This document shows positions 24,518-35,858 of a DNA stretch of 64,000 bases, in pieces. Below the pieces are notes generated by a model that saw only the letters and a program-made list of their open reading frames with translations, was not told the DNA's origin and ran no database searches. Source of the DNA: Prostheceraeus crozeri (taxonomy: Eukaryota; Platyhelminthes; Polycladida; Euryleptidae); the NCBI GenBank assembly GCA_907163375.1, contig CAJQUW010008748.1:310001-374000 (forward strand), in the 5' to 3' direction. A program made the translations under genes and the position numbers. Positions within the stretch are counted from its first letter, which is position 1. Each line of letters begins with the position of its first letter.

Positions 24518-25686
24518 ACGTGTGTGAAGTTAGCGGAACCACCCAGCGGAACCATTTTTTTGTTATAGCTTAATTCTAATCAAAACAGCTGCTATGTTGT
24601 CAATTTCAGTCTCCTGATTACGAATCTGAGCTCAGATTTTACAAATCCACAGTCATTTTTGAGAAAATCAAGTTTGAAGATAAAAGTGGTTCCGCTGTGA
24701 AGTTAGCGGAACCATCCAGCGGAACCAATTGCTGAGTCTCGTTGATTGACGCAGTAAATCAATTTCTTTTGGTCACTACCCGATCAATTTTGTTGCGCTG
24801 ATCACGAATATGTGCCTCATCTTTCAAAACAATGCAGATTTCACCCGGAAATCTGAATTTCACTTTTTCTGCAAGCTGATTGTGAAGTTAGCGGAACCAT
24901 ATTTTAATACAAAGAATTTCTCAGCAAAATCCATCCTCTCCTACTAATTTGAAGCTCCTAATCACAAATCTGTGATCAGATTTGCAAAACTCGCCCGCAT
25001 TGCAAAGATATTCCTCTATGTGGGTCCGCTGTGAAGTTCGCGGAACCACCTACTCGCATTAAAATTTCAAATTCTAATTTTTGCAGAGAATCACTGCAAT
25101 AGACATACCAAGAGAATGGAATTGCTTCACTGATCACGGTTTGCCGTCCGATTTCATGGGAGGATAAGTACTTGCCGAGAAAAACTGATTTTACGGTTTT
25201 CAAGGATTTCATCGGAATCCGATGGACGAACACTTGTAAACCGTCTTCTTCAAACATCTATCGACTTCAGAGGCACAGCAGCATGCACCGAGAAGGGAAG
25301 CGCACAAGAGCTACTTCCACATTGTGATGGTGCAATAGAATTGTGCTGTAATAAATGATGGTTCGGCTGATCTGGAGAGGGTTGGATTTTGCTGAGATTC
25401 CGATGAAATCCTTGTAGTGATCGGGTAGTGACCAAAAGAAATTGATTTACTGCGTCAATCAACGAGACTCAGCAATTGGTTCCGCTGGATGGTTCCGCTA
25501 ACTTCACAGCGGAACCACTTTTATCTTCAAACTTGATTTTCTCAAAAATGACTGTGGATTTGTAAAATCTGAGCTCAGATTCGTAATCAGGAGACTGAAA
25601 TTGACAACATAGCAGCTGTTTTGATTAGAATTAAGCTATAACAAAAAAATGGTTCCGCTGGGTGGTTCCGCTAACTTCACACACGT
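24518..25686. mobile_element. Mutator-like foldback element E with identical 269-bp arms
   Basis: The arms 24518-24786 and 25418-25686 are inverse complements, and I found no mismatch. Both sides carry the 9-bp duplication TCAACCCTG (24509-24517 and 25687-25695). Long arms with a 9-bp duplication are the mark of Mutator/MULE elements. The motif GTGAAGTTAGCGGAACCA occurs at 24524, 24697, 24881 and, with one change, 25031, and inverted in the right arm. Extra GCGGAACCA copies stand beside it. The 631-bp centre has a minus-strand frame of 93 codons (24976-25257) that I do not recognise, so the element is probably non-autonomous. Confidence 0.88.
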
Positions 25687-25695
25687 TCAACCCTG

Positions 25696-26156
25696 GCCGC
25701 CTGGGAAGAAGTTCATCACAGAAAGATTTTCGATTATTTTTCTAAAGAGATATCAGTTTATTGAATTGCTTTGAGCAAAAGGAAAGTAAGTGAAGGATCA
25801 TAGCATGAAATAGGTTGTCTACACGGAGCCAAATGATGCAGATCAGTTGTCCGGCTTCAGAATTTCTGTGAACTCACGAACAGAAGCCTTGTCCGCCCGT
25901 TTGTCACACTAACCTCATATGATGAAACGTCAGTGTGGTCTAGCCCTCTCAACTTTTCGTTTTGATTTTTTAAACATGTTTATAAAAAATTGAAGTTTCA
26001 TACTCAAATGTGCTATACTCAAATAGCATATTGTTAGGATGCACACAAGAAATCGCTTCCATTTACACCATGAAAATGTTTCAGCTGATTTAAAAGGAAT
26101 GTACTTTGAAATGCCTTCTTCGTTATGCTGTAGATGTGTGGATTCCACCCATTATA
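25696..26156. other. No gene recognised
   Basis: Spacer between elements E and I with no supported frame or repeat. Confidence 0.5.
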
Positions 26157-26281
26157 CAGTGTCCGCAAAAAGTATAGCTTACGACTCCTACAGCCCTATT
26201 TTATGAATACATGCATGGTTATCAACTCAAAACAAAAACTTGTATATGCTTCGTATTTTTACGTACATGTTAGTACTTCAT

Positions 26282-26584
26282 CTATCTTTTCATTTTGATG
26301 ACCATTTGTAGGCGTTTGGACATTGAGTCAGCCAGCCTTTCAAAATAATCACTCACCAAGTCATTACACCACAGCTTCTTGATTCCATGTATGAGTCGTA
26401 GAACTGACGAGGTATCGGCAGAGGCAATGCAATCTTTCATATAATTCAAGCAATTTTCCATCGGATATAAGTCTACAGAATTCCCAGGCCAATACAGCAC
26501 TTGCATGTCATCTTCACTGAATTCAGTGATGAAAGCATCTTCCACTATTAGATCCAAGTCAGAAGGTGCGATCAGGCGTCCCAA
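26282..26584 (-). pseudogene. Tc1-type transposase C-terminal fragment, left arm of element I
   Basis: The minus-strand translation contains VLYWPGNSVDLYPMENCL, matching the WP-SPDLNPIEN block around the third catalytic residue (E in MENC), then LADSMSKRLQMVI, the usual SMP-R--- ending, and a stop at 26282. Two changes from consensus (V for P and Y for N) lie beside the glutamate. The first two aspartates are absent. This is a remnant, not an enzyme. Confidence 0.8.
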
Positions 26585-26629
26585 AGAATTCGAACCGCTA
26601 CGATACGCAATTTACTTTGAAAACAGTGA

Positions 26630-26790
26630 AACACCCAGACAAGATATGGTCCGGCAGATTTTCTGCAGACTTAAATCCGATGGAAAATTGCTTGAATTAT
26701 ATGAAAGATCGCCTTGCCTCCGCCGATACTTTGTCAGTTCCACGACTCATACATGGAATCAAAAGCTGCATATACAAGTTTTTGTTTGAG
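26630..26790 (+). pseudogene. Tc1-type transposase C-terminal fragment, right arm of element I
   Basis: The plus strand gives FSADLNPMENCLNYMKDR followed by SVPRLIHGIK, the same block as the left arm. It then breaks off into the terminal region by a deletion of the last part of the gene. The two arms differ at several residues, so they have drifted since duplication. Confidence 0.75.
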
Positions 26791-27269
26791 TTGATTATCA
26801 TGCATGTGTTCATAAAATCGGGGCTGTAGGAGTCGTGAGCTATATACTGTGCTTTTTGTATATGTCGTACTTTTTGACACTGTAGACTTTGACTTCAGGA
26901 AAAGCCGTGAGATCAGACATGGAATTGACTATGCACCCCAAATTTCCAAGCATCATTTGACGATTTCTGCTGACACGTTATCACTATACTATGTATGTGT
27001 AGCACCAATACATGTATGTTAAGTTATTAGCTTCAGTGTATAAAATCCTCTAATTTTGAGTGCTTGCTCGATGGAAGGAGGCAAAAGTCATCAGAGTCCC
27101 TAACATTGCTTGCGTCGATTGATTTAGGAGCCCAATTGCCAATGGCTGAAGGGAAAGTATTTGGCGCGATAGCTCAGACGTGCAGTACATCCCAGGAAAC
27201 TGATTCCCGTTGTTTAATTGCGCAGAATCACCCTCTACGGTCTTTCGCAAAAAGCAGCTTAAACATCAG

Positions 27270-27720
27270 CTAGTGAAACCAGGAGGAAGCTTGTTTTCTA
27301 GCAGGGTCTAAAGCATTTGACACACGGCAAGTGGTCGACAGCCTTGCTGAGATCAAAGGCTAATATGGCAACTTTGTCGATATTAGGAGAGTCTGGTTGT
27401 GTGCATGTAGGTTATGGCTTCGACCATTAGGGACGAGACCATATAAATGATTGGCACATGTTGTCTCTGATTTTGGGACCATGGGTTCTGGGATTTTAGT
27501 CAAAACGGGATCATGGTTTGTGGGCAGAGATCTTCAATAACTATCTGCCTTGTTTTTCGGGACTGCTATAACATCGCAAGATTTCCACTGTAGGTCCTGC
27601 TGCCGGTGATACCGAGAGGGGAAAATGATGAAGTGATTGACTCGAAAAGTGTATCCAATAAGTGTGAGGATATTCCTCTACCTCCACCAGCTTTTTAATT
27701 CCAAGATTTTTCTGTTGACA
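27270..27720 (-). pseudogene. LINE reverse transcriptase relic, very decayed
   Basis: Minus-strand pieces give WKSCDVIAVPKNKADSY, then PVLTKIPEPMV, then AFDLSKAVDHLPC. These follow the order of the LINE reverse transcriptase block: W----V--VPK with DLRPISL, LSK--E, then the A-motif F-LDLSKAFD, where D is catalytic. Several stops and shifts separate them. Sequence downstream, 27050-27270, may be the next part of the same copy, but I cannot align it. Family unknown. Confidence 0.55.
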
Positions 27721-27904
27721 CATCATGCATTTGCAACACTTGTATTTATATGCCATTTGTCTGTTTCTGAATATTTAATAGGCCTATGCATATTCATTCG
27801 ATAACATCTGAGTGATAGAAGCAATTAATAAGATTGATGTAGATAGATAGTGCATTCATGTCTTAGAATCAGCACATTACTTCCGTTTTACATGTATAAA
27901 GCTT

Positions 27905-28020
27905 CGGTGATTGGGACGAAGTTTTCCGCCCCATTCCCAACAAATTCAAACCAAATAAATCCTTAGATTACCGTGGGATCATCGTGATAAATTTTACTTT
28001 TTTAAATTTGTTTTTGACCT
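27905..28020 (+). pseudogene. LINE reverse transcriptase scrap
   Basis: The plus-strand frame reads FRPIPNKFKPNKSLDYRGI, close to the conserved IP-PKK--P--P-DYRGISL segment of RTE-type LINE reverse transcriptases. It covers about 38 codons and is not extended on either side. It lies in the opposite orientation to the relic just left of it, so it is a separate insertion. Confidence 0.4.
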
Positions 28021-29310
28021 GATTTTATGCATAAGTGGGCTCTATTTTGCCTTGCAGTGCATATAAATAAATACATACATGCACAATACAGTTTTGCTCT
28101 ATCTCAACAATTTTTCGATCGGCAAGCCTATTAAAACAGCTGCCAAAATTGCACAATGACCATCTTCGCTGTTCTGTACATTGTGAACCGCTCACTACCA
28201 AACACATGCGAAAAACTATGGTGAATATTTTCCATACCCACTCTTTTTGGAATGGATTCACACACCCATTCCTTTTGAATTCCGTTGGGATTTCATCTTC
28301 CACAACAAAGTCTGATTATTTTTGATATCTGAACCAAACACCGGAATTCATTAAAGGCCTTAATCATTCTTTATAGTCTCAACTCTTTAGTAAAAAGTAA
28401 TAGACATTACAGAAACATTATGTTAGATATTTAGCATTAATGCATGGATTTCTCATTTACATATTTTTCACAATTCATGGTTTTTGTGCATCTTTGTATG
28501 TATGTCAATTTTACTTTCAGCTAGTTTCACACTTCATGTGGACTAGGATTAGGATTTACGTAATGTCTGAAGCGCATTTGGGTTGGATAAATAGAATATG
28601 TATAGCAGTTAGAGTGTCGACTCAAAATGGTATCGGCATACAGTGAAACTTTTTATATGAAAAGATTCAGCTTTTTGCGGAAATTACGTTTCTGCGGTCC
28701 AAAAAATTATTTGAGCAGTTTTTAAAAAGCTTCTATTTCTTCTAATTAAGAGTTTTCATTAGAATTTTTTTAATTTTAGTTTTTAAATGTTTGTGAATTA
28801 TTCCTGTGTTTAAATACTACCGACTTGAAGCCACTTTATAAGCAGTATGAAACAAGTTGGATATCAAAAGGAATGAATGTTTGCTAACAACCATTCTAAT
28901 TAATCGGAAATCAAGCTTATTATAAAGGGAATTTCATGAACTGCATTAACCCTTTCACAGCGGCTAATGTATTGAAAAATTATTCTTTCACATGCGGATG
29001 GCTTGCTGTGCGAGTCATAAGAAGTTTTCCTCTCAGTGCGGCATGGCCTGCTCTACGAGCCATAAAATTCAGCGGGAAAACACGTGTTAAAGTGATAAGA
29101 TAATGAAGGACGAAATGTTGATAACTTTGGAGAACATTTTTTTACTTGTGGGCGTATCGGTATCTCTTATCGCAAAACATGTCATTGTCATCCAAACGTT
29201 GACGCGGAAACCCTTTTATCTCAAACAGTGCATTTGCTAATATTTGGCTAATAAACCTGATTTCTTCAGAACTGATTTTTTTCCAACTGAGATTGTGAAC
29301 ACTAACTATT

Positions 29311-31335
29311 ATGTACCGCAAACGATATTCACTGGATCCTACTGTAGAATTGATCTGCCTAAACAGTGACGACGGAATGGATAATGTTAGTGAAAGCGAC
29401 TCTGATGATTCAGATCAGTTTTCTGATCTTGATGACTCCGTCCTACCGCAGTTGACTATGTTGCCGCCCGATCCATCACCTGTTAATTTTACGTCATTCG
29501 CCAAAGCTGATTCTCCACCTATTCTCAAGGATTCTTTCGTGTCCTCCGCTTCCGGCTCCGCTGCCGTTTCTCGCACGACTTCTGCTCAAATTGCCAGTCC
29601 GTGGAAATTTGTCGAAGAGGCGAACGATAGTCGCTCGGAGCTCCCACCCTTTCTCGGTGCCGCAGGTCTTCGAACAACATACGAAGAAACAATGCTGTCA
29701 AACACAAGTGATGTTGACATTTGCAGAAGTGCTCTCAGTTTTTTTATTACGGATGAGTTAATCGAAACACTTGTGCAATTTACAAATATTCGTGCTTCGA
29801 TCTATCTTCAAACAGAAGCTCTAAAGCCCCATTCTCGCTTTAGAAATTGGACGAATTGCTCTTTCGCCGAAATGAAGAAATTCATCGGTATTGTACTGCT
29901 GATGGGCGTCGTGAGGAAGCCTCAACTCACTGACTACTGGAGTACTGATGATTTAGTTTGTACTCCCTTCCTTCACTCCGAATTTTCTCTTACACGAGAT
30001 CGTTTTCTCTTGATTTTACATTTCATTCGATTCGCAAATTATGAAAATCTCGGTGACGAAGAGAATTGTCTTCGTAAGATTCAGCCATTTGTTAACTTGA
30101 TTCGTTCGATTTGTAAGGATGCGTATAGGCAATCTCAGAATGTGACTGTGGACGAGTCTTTACTTTTATATAAAGGTCGGCTGTATTTTAAACAATACAT
30201 ACCGGCGAAGAGAAGGCGCTTCGGAATCAAAATTTATTTTTTATGCGAAAGTGACTCTGGTTTTACATTGAACTTTTCATTTCACACTGTAAAAGCAGAT
30301 CGTGATCAGTTTGCCTCCGCTTGTTCTAGTCTCAGTGTATCGGAGCGAATCGTTGTTTATCTTTGTGATGAACTATTGGATTTAGGATACACTGTTTGGT
30401 GTGATAATTGGTTCAACAGTGTCAGGTTGGCCAATTATTTATTATCAAGAAGAACGCTTTTAGTCGGCACTATTCGTCCGAACCGTGGTGTCCCGCCCAT
30501 GCTTCAGGAGGCCGTGGTAAATGTAAGAGAGACAAAGTTTTTGCGTTCGGACGACTTGCTTCTATCTAAATTTTGTGATAGAAAGTCGTCTGGACAGAAA
30601 ATTGTTTTTATGATTGACACAAAAAACAAAGTTGCTCTTTCCGATTGCCAGCGGGTTATAAAAGGTGGAAAGAGAATAATTTTTTAGAAAGAGTACTACC
30701 ATGTCGGAGTATAATAAATTTATGGGAGGAGCTGATCGTGCTGATCAAATTTTACATACTTATGACGCAACTCGAAAATCATACCGCTGGTTCCATAAAG
30801 TGTGCATACATCTTATTCAACGAATGTGCCTCAATGCCACATTGTTTATTCCATTTACGGGGGCCAGGAAAATTTTCAAAATTTCTTAATGTCATGTGTT
30901 CGTCTCTTTCTGTGTGAAACAGGGGTAGGGAGGCAACCTCCTATACCTCGAAATGCGTCGTGTGCTTCAAACTCGCATTTTCCATCTAAGTTTCAACCAA
31001 GAGGAAATAACATTCATCCGACTAAAAGATGCCGTGTGTGTTATTCACTTGGTAGGATTAAAAAAACTACCGTATTTTGTGATGCCTGTCCAGGAAAACC
31101 GGGACTTTGCATTAGTCCATGTTTTGGCAATTACCGCTCCATATTGCATCCATCCATTAGCTTTCTTCGTTATTGCATGATCAATCTTGAAGATAGTAAA
31201 AGTCAAATATGTGGATTATATATTAAAATTATGTATTTAAAGAAGCTTTCAGTTGCACGAATATTCTCATTTGGGGATTGGAGGGTAGACCTTCAATGTT
31301 TGCTATTTAAAAAGAAAAACTCCGATTTTCTATAA
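29311..31335 (+). pseudogene. piggyBac transposase with two frameshifts
   Basis: The first 458 codons read cleanly. An acidic N-terminus (SESDSDDSDQFSDLDDS) is followed by the conserved FIGIVLLMG region. The catalytic D lies in TVDESLLLYKGR and the second D in VWCDNWFNS. The frame shifts once at a T-run near 30681, after which SEYNKFMGGADRADQ with the third catalytic aspartate and the SYRWFHK segment follow at 30701-30889. A second shift near 30887 returns to the first frame, where a cysteine-rich tail appears (CRVC, then FCDACPGKPGLC and CF), the C-terminal zinc-binding domain of the family. The reading then runs to a stop at 31335. The enzyme excises and inserts its element at TTAA without leaving a footprint. 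Only two breaks separate this copy from an open frame. Confidence 0.93.
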
Positions 31336-31668
31336 CTGAGCAGGAAAGGTGCTGAAATGCATCGTTCGATCTTAAAATATCGGAGTTATTCTATCTAAAT
31401 GACAAACAGTGAACTAGCGGAGGCCTACACTCCAATGCCCTGAATAAAAATATTGCAATTACAATTTGAATTTATCAGCGGCGTAGGGTGCCGTTTTGAA
31501 AAAGGAATTCGAGGAAAATCTGAATATAGGGTGATCCACATACATTATTTCAATCTATTCATATGCAAGCGCTTACATGCAAGACAAGTAATTAATACTA
31601 CTGTACACGGATATGTGCAAAACTTCGCCTTAAATCAAACTATGCTCCGCATACATTTTGCATTGATG

Positions 31669-32512
31669 CAGGGGTCTTCAAAAATTAATTGAACCTCAAT
31701 TAATTGATGTCAATTAATTGATTGCACTGAATTTCATTTATCAATTAATTTATTGTATTCAACTCAATATCAATTAATTGATTGTTTTCATTTCCAATTA
31801 TCAATCAATTGATTGCTGCATGTCCCAATATCAATTGATTGATTGATTCATAATCAATTAATTGGTTCAATTATTTTATCAAGTTTCACTCCATTGTAAT
31901 ATATAGCATTACAATTCACCTAAGATTTTCGCTTCTTCCTGCGCATCCACTGTACAAAATTCATTCTGCTGACTCAATCTGACACCTCTCAACTCTCTGA
32001 TCTACTGCATATTCTTCAACATGATTGCCCTTACTTGTCAAGCTTCGAAAGTCATTATCCATGGACAACTAGATAATATAGGGGGAGGGTCAAAGCTGAG
32101 AGTTCATAAAACGATGATAATTATTGAAATCTGAATCAATAAAATCAGTGAACATCAAAACTATGGGGATGCAAAATGATCATACAATATTAATACCGGC
32201 ATTTTAACTGATTAAAACGAGTTCCAATATGAATACAATTATTCTAGGCTAACTCTATTTTATGAAATATAGGCCTACATGTTTTTCCATTGACTAATTA
32301 ATAATTATCGATCAGTTAATTAATAAATTCTATTATCAATTAATTGATTGTCTGTAATTCCAATTACCAATTAATTGATTGCCCGGGAGTCCAATGCCAA
32401 TTAATTGATTAGTCAAACTTTCAATTAAAATTAATTGATTGGTAAAAATATCAATCACAATTAATTGATTGGACTGAGCAATTTAATTGCAATCAATTTT
32501 TGATGACCCCTG
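31669..32512. mobile_element. hAT-like MITE with CAATTAATTG subterminal arrays, inside piggyBac
   Basis: The ends read CAGGGGTCTTCAAAAATT and CAGGGGTCATCAAAAATT. The perfect 8-bp duplication CATTGATG lies at 31661-31668 and 32513-32520. CAGGGGT ends with 8-bp duplications are typical of hAT. Both subterminal regions (31680-31875 and 32290-32500) hold many copies of the palindrome CAATTAATTG extended to ATTGATTG, spaced about 35-45 bp. The centre has no coding capacity. Confidence 0.9.
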
Positions 32513-34457
32513 CATTGATGTAGGCCCGCTATATGCATGCACAGTTGCACATATCAAAAACACTACACATCAACAAATTGAAAAAATTAAATGATGGCTT
32601 GCTTGTGAAGAATTCCATAATTATAATCCAAACATTGAACACATACAAACGTAGATCACGACAACGCTTCTTTACTCTACAAAATTCATCAAAATCATAG
32701 GAATTTTGTTTTGATGAAAGTTCGAAAAACATATTTTTTCAATTACTTTCGAGTAACATTTCATATCAATTTCTTGTTTGTTTTCAAGTACTCCAAACGA
32801 TCTGAGATTTCACACCAAAAGTTGTCAAAGTGTATCTGAATCAACTGAAAGTTGCCCTATTTCAACAACACCATTCAAATTCCTTGGTTGAACAGTGGAT
32901 ATGATAAAGCATCCTCAGCGGTTCTGCATTTGTCTCTGTATAACTGCGTATGATTCCATGATTACACGAATGATGGCAAAAACAGCTGCTTCCCAATTGC
33001 CCCGCATTCTCTATCCCGACAATGTTATTCAGTCCGCCAGGTTGAATAGTAGCCTTATGCTTGTAGCATTGAAGCTGATAGTATAAGCGTCGACACGGTG
33101 TCTTAATTAAGGAGTCTTGCGATAACGCACCTAATATAAGTGCTATTGTTGCTAAATCTTAGAGGAGACGTCCAAGAAACAAGAAGTGGAATCAAAATTA
33201 ACGCTGATTGATATCGTTGCTTTTTACAATAGCTACTTTGGAATCAAACCGAATCACTAAGCCGTAAAACAGTTTGCTATTCATCATTAAAAATCGATGG
33301 AATCAATTCACAACTTAACACAGAAAATAAATAGATATTCAGGGAATGCTGTGAATACTATACCCGCCACGCCACTGGAACTTATTCTTATTATAAAAAT
33401 GTCTATGCAATGAATCCTCTTAGCGAACATTTTAATTTGAGCCTATACAGCCCTACGTATATTTTCACTTTACAGTATGGCGACTTTTTTTTGAGCACTC
33501 TATGTACATTTTATTACTGTGCATATTGGTATAATATATTTTCGGCCATCCTCGCAGTTGACTTCTTCCTTGATTATATTTTAGAAGCGAAGGCGATGAT
33601 GTTGTTGTCATCGACCACGTTTATCCTTCATTCATACATTCTAACGTTTTGATCACTCATTTGTTACTTTGACATTACAATCGACAAACAACAGGAAACA
33701 GGTAAATTCATTAGCGGGAACCTGGTGTACGACGTGGCTTATCGGTGTCTGAGCCGCCGATCAGGCGATATGTGATTAGGACCGAAGGAGATAAGGAGAT
33801 AAGAACGCCTCTGTCGTCAGCCCCTCAATACTGCCGCATAGGACAGAATTTTAAGAAACATCATCGCCGCAACACAGAGAAAGTTTTCGTGGCTCGCTCT
33901 GCGAGCCATGCCGCAGTGAAGGGGTTAAGATGGAAGCCTTCACGAAAAAGTCGAGATCTTATTGTGGTTTCTTGGCTGAAAATTCAAGTTTTTAATTCAA
34001 ATTTCATCGGCATGATTTTTGGACCCAATATCTTTGTGTGGACCCATTTACATATTTTAAAGTTAATTGAAATCATTGTTTTTCATTATGTTACTTTGCT
34101 CTACCATCCAGTGGCAGTTTGCTTGTGATATGATCACGCTTAAGAAAATACTCTTGAGATTGAGCATGAAAGAAATAGGAACCCATCGAATTGCTAATTC
34201 AACAAACATTACCTCTCTCAGCAAGGCTGTCATGACACTGAGGATCAGTAAAATACGATTATTTCTTCCACATTACTGTCATATGATCCGTCAATTCCGT
34301 GGTAATTTCTTCAAAACTCCAAAAGCTTAGCATATCTCACATTTGGTCTGTGTTCACCTCGAGTTCATTTAATAAAATCGAAGCTGTATACACATTGGGG
34401 GATTTAATAAATGCTGAGTTGATACTCTACCTAATATACTTACTCGATGGTTGGATA

Positions 34458-35109
34458 ATCTTATCATTATTACATGACGTCACCGTTTTTATCATTAATT
34501 TCTAACATCTGATATGCGAAAGTCGCTCTTTATGATTCATTTCACAAATGCCGAATACATGCAGCAGCGATGTCGAGATTGCGGAATCGCTACCCCCGCT
34601 GGCATCAAATCTCTGTCCATCAGTATGTCCATGTTTTCACTTCTCCTCGTTCAACCAGTTCAAAACACCTTCAAATTATCTCAAGATTTTCCACAACGAT
34701 TGAAATTCCTTCTCGAGTCATCCACACAGTTGTCTTCATTGCATTGTTTGCCGTCTGTGTTCAAACATAAATAGCTCAAGGAAAAATAACATTTGTATTC
34801 GCAGGGATGAATAAACAAGGGACGAATTCAAACTGAAAGCGATTCCCTTCCTCATTATCGGCTTATCTAAATAGCCCCAGCGTGGTGTGTTTTGCTTATT
34901 CACAACTTCACGCGAGAAATTAAGTCTGTTTTCAGACACTTCTCTGAAGATGCAAGTAAATAAAGCTACAGTTTTCTCATGTTTTGAAGTAATTTATGAA
35001 TGTGATAACAGAGAATTAGTTTTACGAAATCATCAACGATTTTGAAATTGAGCATCGAGATGGCTGACAACCGTGGCTATCTTGAACATTTCGCATTTGT
35101 TGTAGCAAT
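34458..35109. other. No gene recognised
   Basis: Short open frames only. No repeat shared with the rest of the window was found. Confidence 0.45.
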
Positions 35110-35655
35110 TTCGCACTCACAGAGATAAATTTCCATGTCTGCGTATTTGGATCTACTGTAGATAGAGATGACTTTCCTCAATACTGTTGGTCACGGCTAG
35201 AACTACTAGTCTCGAGGTGCAAGAAGGTCAATTTTCCATTGAACGTAATGCAAATGTAAGCCTGAATTCTGGCGAACCAGAAGTTTGACACCACATAAAA
35301 AGAACATAGCCCTCAAATTTATGTCGTGAAGAGTCGAGCGATGTAAATAATATTTTCACTTGAAGAATTTATCACGGAGGACTAGAAAGGAAGCATTGGA
35401 GCATGTAATGTCAATGAAATGGCACAATCTGCGGTTAAACAATCTAATTCCGTGGTGTGTTCTCTGTTAAGAGCTACTTCTGCAATGCTTGTGCTTGGCC
35501 AATCACACAAGCCAAAGAGACACGAATATCTATGTCATTTTGTATCGCTTGCTACCATCGCATACAATGGCTGGGGATAGGATTATGTCCAGTGTTAACT
35601 AACCCCACACGCAAGTGAATCTATCTCTGTGATCGCATCCATGCTTCTTCTAGTC
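35110..35655. repeat. Dispersed repeat R1, copy b
   Basis: This matches 870-1250 in the same orientation, including CACTCACAGAGA, the GAAGAGTCGA block, CTTCTGCAATGC, TTGGCCAATCACA and ACGAATATCTAT. Its end lies just before the promoter-like inverted arm at 35690. Confidence 0.6.
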
Positions 35656-35689
35656 CAGGAAATCTATGCAGCTAATTACACTGTAAGCC

Positions 35690-35838
35690 GCCACAAATAG
35701 CAAGTTTCAAGAGAAAAAATCCCTTTTCAACATATCAAAAAACTAGGAAAATCTTGTTAGTAGAATACCGTAAACTTTCCGCTTGACGTCACGAGTCTTC
35801 GAAATATAAATACACGCTTACTCCAATGAAGCAAACTC
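35690..35838 (+). promoter_or_regulatory. Promoter-like inverted arm 1: CRE plus TATA
   Basis: A perfect CRE palindrome, TGACGTCA (35784-35791), lies 13 bases before TATAAATA (35805-35812). The whole segment, from CCACAAAT to CCAATGAAG, recurs inverted at 39083-39252, with the CRE and TATA kept. Such spacing suits a polymerase II core promoter. Which transcript it would drive is unknown. On the plus strand it points at the tandem repeats at 35859. Confidence 0.5.
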
Positions 35839-35858
35839 AACTTTCATCTGTTGACTTG

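Larger units (their letters stand above)
26157..26882. mobile_element. Foldback Tc1-like element with two inverted 3' halves (element I)
   Basis: TA flanks the element at 26155-26156 and 26883-26884. Both ends begin CAGTGTC. The arms contain CTCCTACAGCCC and GCATG...TCAACTCAAA in mirror order. Both arms encode the C-terminal part of the same Tc1-type transposase, facing each other, and the rest of the gene is gone. It was probably formed by an aberrant repair or transposition event that joined two right halves. Confidence 0.8.
28950..33924 (+). mobile_element. piggyBac transposon, nearly whole
   Basis: TTAA flanks at 28946-28949 and 33925-33928. The ends begin CCCTTTCACAGCGG and CCCCTTCACTGCGG. 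The subterminal regions hold palindromes near GGCTCGCTCTGCGAGCC (right, at about 33890-33910) and two weaker versions on the left at 28985-29065. A transposase with two frameshifts lies at 29311-31335. A hAT-like MITE sits at 31669-32512. Without it the element is about 4.1 kb, long for the family. The 3' part, 32521-33900, shows nothing recognisable. Confidence 0.92.
28590..34449 (+). mobile_element. MITE family A, copy 3, split by a piggyBac element
   Basis: The left piece is 28590-28949 and the right piece 33925-34449. The perfect 8-bp duplication GTTGGATA lies at 28582-28589 and 34450-34457. Both outer ends are slightly decayed. The piggyBac target TTAA falls within the family's conserved middle, where other copies read ATTATAATGGAAG, so MITE copy 3 was there first. 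Confidence 0.88.

Noticed and set aside
31669-32512. Regularly spaced short palindromic repeats resembling a CRISPR array
   Set aside because: Repeats are imperfect, the terminal repeats and 8-bp duplication show a transposon, and the DNA is animal.
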